Shown: piece after piece, positions 60,568-64,000 of the stretch
Layout of the letters: each line of letters starts with the position of its first letter
Position numbering within the stretch: the stretch's first letter is position 1
NCBI GenBank assembly: GCA_003164815.1
Contig: PLUF01000094.1
Span: forward strand, 1 to 64,000
Direction of reading: 5' to 3'
Length of the DNA: 64,000 nt
DNA from: Candidatus Gagatemarchaeum stordalenia
GTDB taxonomy: Archaea; Thermoproteota; Nitrososphaeria; Nitrososphaerales; Gagatemarchaeaceae
The notes under the pieces: generated by a model
The model's input: the letters and a program-made list of their open reading frames with translations, nothing else
What the model was told of the DNA's origin: nothing
Database searches by the model: none
Position numbers and translations under genes: made by a program

Positions 60568-60621
60568 TAACAACCGAGATTATTTAAGTGTGATACAGAA
60601 CGATAACAACCTACGTTGTTA
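60568..60621 (-). promoter_or_regulatory. Binding-protein promoter with repeated TAACAAC operator-like sites
   Basis: The TATA box (minus strand CACTTAAATA, 60581-60590) is 30 bases before ATG 60555. It is flanked by TAACAACC at 60568-60575, between TATA box and start codon, and at 60604-60611 upstream. The upstream copy is half of a palindrome, TAACAAC-CTAC-GTTGTTA (60604-60621), with perfect 7-base arms. The two direct copies are 36 bases apart. Confidence 0.5.
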
Positions 60622-60628
60622 GGCCCAT

Positions 60629-62638
60629 TCAGCGTACGTCGAGGCTTTGGTACGCGAGTCTGGCTTCTTCGACAGAGGTCTCGTCCTCGAGCGTCGCGAT
60701 GTCCCCGAGCGGCTTTCCCTCGGCCACGGCTCTGAGGAGCCTTCTCATTATCTTCCCGCTGCGCGTCTTCGGCAGCTTGCTGACGAAGAAGACGCGCGAG
60801 GGTTCGGCGATGGGGCTGAACCCGTCCCTCACCCACCTCCTGACCTCCCCGCGCAGCTCCTCCGACGCGTTGAAGCCCTGCTTGAGAACAACGAACGCGA
60901 TCGGGACCTCTCCTTTTATCGCGTCCGGGATCGCCACGACCGCGGCCTCCGATGCGGCGTGGTGGGAGACTATCGAGGACTCGATCTCGAAGGTCCCGAG
61001 CCTGTGCCCGGCGACTTTGAGAACCTCGTCGGCCCTGCCTGCGACCCAGATGTATCCGTCTCTGTCCTTCACTGCGTAGTCTCCGCAGAAGAAGAAGTCC
61101 CTGCCGGGGAACCGCGCGAAGTACTGCTTCTCGTACCGCTCAGGGTCCCCGTACATCCCCGTGGGCGGGCCCGGCATGCCGGGCCAGGGGTTCTTCAGGA
61201 CAAGGAGCCCCTTCGCGCCGGGGGCGACCGAGTCTCCCTTCTCGTCGACGACGTCGGCGTCGATCCCCGGGAGGGCGAGGCCGTTGGTCCCGGCCTTCAT
61301 CGGTATAAGCGACAGACCTGGGAGGATGCTGATCATCACGCCGCCGGTCTCGGTCATCCACCATGTCGAGCCCACGGGGCATCGTCCTCGTCCGACGAGC
61401 CTGAAGAGCCACATCCATGCGGACGGGTTTATGGCTTCCCCGACGCTCTGGATGAGACGGAGCGACGAGAGGTCGTGCTTCGTGACGTTCTCGTCCCCGA
61501 ACTTCATCTGGGACCGGGTCGCGGTCGGCGTAGTGTACAGGATCGAGACCCCGTACCGCTCGACTATCGACCACCACCGGTCGTATTGCGGCGTGTCTAT
61601 GGCTCCTTCGTAGAGGACGACCGTGGCGCCCTCCAGCAATGGTCCGAAGGCGACGTAGCTGTGGCCCGTCACCCAGCCGATGTCCGCGGGGCACCAGTAG
61701 ACGTCCTTGTCATTGATGTCGAAGACCCACTTCATCGTCGCATGGAGGAGGACCGCGTACCCTCCCGTGTCGCGAATCAGGCCCTTCGGCTTCCCGGTGG
61801 TCCCTGAGGTGTAGAGGACGTAGAGCGGATGCCCGCTCTCGACGGGCTCCGGCTCGACCGAAGCCCCCACAGGGTACTCCGATAGCAGGGCCTTCAGCTC
61901 GAAGTCCCTGCCCGCGCGCATCGGGCACGGTATCCCGAGCCTCTTCACGACCACGACCTCCTCTATCGTCGGGGTCTGCTCGAGCGCCGCGTCGACGATC
62001 TCCTTGAGCCGGACCTGGCGCCCCCTGCGGTAGAACCCGTCGGCGGTGATGAGCGCCTTCGCGCCCATGTCGTTTATCCTCGACGAGAGCGAGTCGGCGC
62101 TGTAGCCGCTGAACACGACCGTGAACGTAAGCCCGAGCCGCGCGGCCGCCAGAAGGGTCACGATCGCCTCGGGGATCAGTGGGAGATAGACCGCCACCTT
62201 ATCTCCCTTCTTCAGCCCGAACTTGGTCTTGAGGGCGAAGGCGAGCCTGTTGACCTCCCTCAGAAGCTCGCCGTAGGTCAGCTTCCTCACTTCCTTCGGG
62301 GCCCCGTTCTCGTCGGTGGGCTCCCCCTCCCAGATGAGCGCGACCTTGTTCTTCCTCCAGGTCCTCACGTGCCGGTCCAGCGCGAGGTTGGAGAGGTTCA
62401 GGGACCCTCCCCGGAACCACTCGTAGACGTGCGGGTGTCCGGTAGGTGAGACGACCGAGTCCCAGCCCCTGGACCATTCGAGCTCCTTCGCCAGCTTCTC
62501 CCACTGGGCACCAGAGTCGAGCAGGCTCTTCGCATGGAGGGCCTTGTATGAGCTTATGTCGCTGCGGGGGCCCTGCCAGTCGGGGACCTCGACGAACTCG
62601 TCGAGAGGGAGCGATTCGCCGAGGATCTCGGGGTTCAC
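60629..62638 (-). CDS. Acetyl/propionyl-CoA synthetase (AMP-forming)
   Basis: About 669 residues. An N-terminal ACAS domain (HVYEWFRGGSLNLSNLALDRH near 70), the A3 motif YTSGTTGKPKG, WWMTETGG, the hinge KVAGHRLGTFEIE and the catalytic lysine in KTRSGKIMRR are present. It makes acyl-CoA from a short-chain acid, ATP and CoA. The Trp in STWWMTE suits acetate/propionate-sized substrates. TTG 62659 would give seven more residues but is only about 11 bases from the TATA-like box; GTG 62638 fits better. The stop is 8 bases from the palindrome before the binding-protein gene. Confidence 0.9.
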   Translation of the reverse strand: MNPEILGESLPLDEFVEVPDWQGPRSDISSYKALHAKSLLDSGAQWEKLAKELEWSRGWDSVVSPTGHPHVYEWFRGGSLNLSNLALDRHVRTWRKNKVALIWEGEPTDENGAPKEVRKLTYGELLREVNRLAFALKTKFGLKKGDKVAVYLPLIPEAIVTLLAAARLGLTFTVVFSGYSADSLSSRINDMGAKALITADGFYRRGRQVRLKEIVDAALEQTPTIEEVVVVKRLGIPCPMRAGRDFELKALLSEYPVGASVEPEPVESGHPLYVLYTSGTTGKPKGLIRDTGGYAVLLHATMKWVFDINDKDVYWCPADIGWVTGHSYVAFGPLLEGATVVLYEGAIDTPQYDRWWSIVERYGVSILYTTPTATRSQMKFGDENVTKHDLSSLRLIQSVGEAINPSAWMWLFRLVGRGRCPVGSTWWMTETGGVMISILPGLSLIPMKAGTNGLALPGIDADVVDEKGDSVAPGAKGLLVLKNPWPGMPGPPTGMYGDPERYEKQYFARFPGRDFFFCGDYAVKDRDGYIWVAGRADEVLKVAGHRLGTFEIESSIVSHHAASEAAVVAIPDAIKGEVPIAFVVLKQGFNASEELRGEVRRWVRDGFSPIAEPSRVFFVSKLPKTRSGKIMRRLLRAVAEGKPLGDIATLEDETSVEEARLAYQSLDVR

Positions 62639-62665
62639 AATCGTCCTTCGGCGTGGCAAACCGGT

Positions 62666-62676
62666 GATTACTTAGC
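62666..62676 (-). promoter_or_regulatory. TATA-like box for the acyl-CoA synthetase
   Basis: The minus strand reads GCTAAGTAATC, 32 bases before GTG 62638; it argues against the TTG at 62659. Confidence 0.45.
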
Positions 62677-62718
62677 CTTTGTCGGCCGGACGACGATTGA
62701 GGGGACCCGAGGTGTAGC

Positions 62719-62727
62719 ATTAAATCA
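62719..62727 (+). promoter_or_regulatory. TATA-like box for the ABC-2 exporter
   Basis: CATTAAATC is centred about 33 bases before ATG 62756. Confidence 0.5.
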
Positions 62728-62755
62728 CCGCCCGGGTGAGGCGGCACGACAAGAG

Positions 62756-63526
62756 ATGGAGGAACTAGCGCTCCAGGCCAGCTCGCTCTCCAAGTCGTTC
62801 GGAACGCTGAAGGCGGTGAACGGGATTGACTTCAGCATGAGGAGAGGGGAGATACTGGGGCTCCTCGGTCCCAACGGGTCGGGAAAGTCGACGACCATGA
62901 AGATGATCCTCGGCATCCTCAAACCGGACACCGGGTCCATAGTCGTCGAGGGGATCGATGTGGCGCGCGACCCGATCGGGGTGAAGCGGATAGTCGGGTA
63001 CGTCCCCGAGACCCCCCAGATCTACGACTTCCTAACGGGGATCGAGTACCTGGACTTCATCTCGGACATGTACAGCATCCCCACAGGCGAGAGGGCTGGC
63101 AGGATAGGGCAGTTCCTGGACGGGCTGCAGCTCAGGGGCCACGAGAACGAGTTGATCAGCGGGTACTCGCAGGGGATGAAGCAGAAGATAGCGATAATCT
63201 CCGCGCTGCTGCACAGGCCGAAGGTGCTCGTCCTCGACGAGGCTCTCAATGGGCTCGACCCCCGCTCGGCGAAGCTGGTGAAGGACCTACTGAGGAGCCT
63301 TGCCGACGAGGGCGTCTCTGTCCTCTTCAGCACGCACGTGCTGGAGATCGCCGAGGCTCTCTGCGACGACGTCGCCATAATGTACCAGGGTTCGATACTC
63401 GCGAACGGGACGATCTCCGACCTGAGGCAGAAGGCGGGCCTCCCCGGCTCCACCCTCGAGGAGGTCTTCCTGAAGATAACGGGGACGGGCGACCTCGGAG
63501 ACGTGGTGAAGGAGCTCAGTCGTTGA
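62756..63526 (+). CDS. ABC-2 type transporter ATPase
   Basis: 256 residues. Walker A GPNGSGKST near 38-46, Q-loop VPETPQIYDFLTG, signature region SGYSQGMKQKIAI, Walker B VLVLDEALNGLD and the switch STHVLEIAE are present. The signature reads YSQGM where most have LSGGM, common in some ABC-2 ATPases. It pairs with the permease that begins at 63523, whose TTG overlaps its stop in TTGA. Substrate unknown. Confidence 0.87.
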   Translation: MEELALQASSLSKSFGTLKAVNGIDFSMRRGEILGLLGPNGSGKSTTMKMILGILKPDTGSIVVEGIDVARDPIGVKRIVGYVPETPQIYDFLTGIEYLDFISDMYSIPTGERAGRIGQFLDGLQLRGHENELISGYSQGMKQKIAIISALLHRPKVLVLDEALNGLDPRSAKLVKDLLRSLADEGVSVLFSTHVLEIAEALCDDVAIMYQGSILANGTISDLRQKAGLPGSTLEEVFLKITGTGDLGDVVKELSR

Positions 63527-64000
63527 ACCCTAGGAAGATATTCGCGATCACGATAGCCCTCTCAAAGTCGCAGCTGCGCGCCAGCCGGGGCGGAAGGGCG
63601 GCGCTAAGCTTCCTGAGGAAGCCCTCCATACTGCTGATCCTCGACATCGCCGCCTTTGCAATCTGCGCGGTCCTCGGATACGCCGGTGTCACGCTCCTGA
63701 AGGAGTTCTCCGGGCCGGGGGCTTCGACAGGGAGCCTGCAGGCCTACTCCGACGTCGAGAACGCGGTCAGGGAGGCCCTGATCTTCATCCCGGTCTTCGT
63801 CCCGGGGATGGTGCTGATCGCAGGCCTCCTCTTCGAGCTCAACGTCTCCTCGAAGTTCTCGGCCAGCGACACGGTGAACTGGCTCCCCATCACCCAGGCC
63901 GAGTACGTGATCGCGTCCGCGCTCTCGGTCGCCTACAACTACTCGATTTCCGTCGCGATAGCGCTCGGGATAACGCTCGCGCCCTCGGTCTACTTCGGAT
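63523..64000 (+). CDS. ABC-2 type transporter permease, N-terminal part (runs off the window)
   Basis: TTG 63523 opens a frame of about 159 codons with no stop before the window ends. It begins NPRKIFAITIALSKSQLRA, has a first membrane helix (ILLILDIAAFAICAVLGYAG), a second (FIPVFVPGMVLIAGLLF), WLPITQAEYVIAS and a further helix. This layout is that of ABC-2 permeases partnered with YxxGM-type ATPases. The TTGA overlap shows coupling to the ATPase. Confidence 0.75.
   Translation, partial: MNPRKIFAITIALSKSQLRASRGGRAALSFLRKPSILLILDIAAFAICAVLGYAGVTLLKEFSGPGASTGSLQAYSDVENAVREALIFIPVFVPGMVLIAGLLFELNVSSKFSASDTVNWLPITQAEYVIASALSVAYNYSISVAIALGITLAPSVYFG

Overview
The window reads as a chromosome segment of a high-GC archaeon. 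Genes are preceded by TATA-like boxes 26-33 bases upstream of the start codon, so many transcripts look leaderless, while downstream operon genes carry purine-rich ribosome sites or 1-4 base overlaps. TTG is a very common start codon. Archaeal-type aspartyl-tRNA synthetase followed by gatCAB, coenzyme F420 genes (cofC, cofD, cofE), a divergent PurD, Ser/Thr-rich surface proteins and inteins all fit an archaeon of the Thermoproteota. A non-ammonia-oxidising Nitrososphaeria relative is my best guess; the phylum-level call is moderately sure and the class-level call is a guess. I see no rRNA, tRNA, CRISPR array, transposase or replication origin.

Layout. 0-3.4 kb: a lower-GC membrane protein with a short repeat on both sides, an amidohydrolase and an APC-type permease. 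3.5-8.2 kb: an F420-dependent LLM oxidoreductase with a MobA/MocA-like nucleotidyltransferase, facing a molybdenum cofactor operon moaA-moaD-moaE-moeA. 8.4-11.0 kb: a PadR regulator with a DrrAB-type efflux pump. 11-12.9 kb: a small zinc-ribbon protein and a surface protein. 13-17.5 kb: aspS-gatC-gatA-gatB. 17.5-25.8 kb: purD with one intein, a DNA glycosylase and a rhodanese, moaC-moaB (which complete the cofactor set), and an Mrp/ApbC iron-sulfur scaffold ATPase with two inteins. 25.9-31.3 kb: cofE-cofD, then cofC at the end of an operon with a nitrate/taurine-like ABC transporter.

31.4-34.8 kb holds a putative zinc metalloprotease-like protein, a pilin-like protein, TatC with an added zinc ribbon, and a sugar-type ABC ATPase. 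34.8-53.8 kb is a run of mostly separately promoted catabolic genes: LutC and a fused LutB-LutA, an FAH-family hydrolase, an LLM oxidoreductase with a cupin, a sugar isomerase-like protein with MmgE/PrpD, an HpaI-type aldolase, BKACE with a 2-hydroxyacid dehydrogenase, a zinc alcohol dehydrogenase, an Ldh2-type dehydrogenase, an M24 peptidase with a beta-lactamase-fold protein, a methylmalonate-semialdehyde-type dehydrogenase, a threonine synthase and a class V aminotransferase. 53.9-60.6 kb is a 53-residue membrane protein plus an oligopeptide ABC importer with its binding protein. The end holds an acyl-CoA synthetase and the start of an ABC-2 exporter.

Taken together (inference), the region describes a heterotroph that imports peptides and amino acids and oxidises organic acids using F420-, molybdenum- and NAD-linked enzymes. 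The points most worth a second look are the three inteins placed in active-site motifs, one of which splits the iron-sulfur CxxC of Mrp; the probable non-discriminating AspRS joined to GatCAB; a regulatory-looking repeat around the peptide-binding protein promoter; a leaderless mini-ORF before the surface protein; and the unassigned carboxylic-acid gene run.
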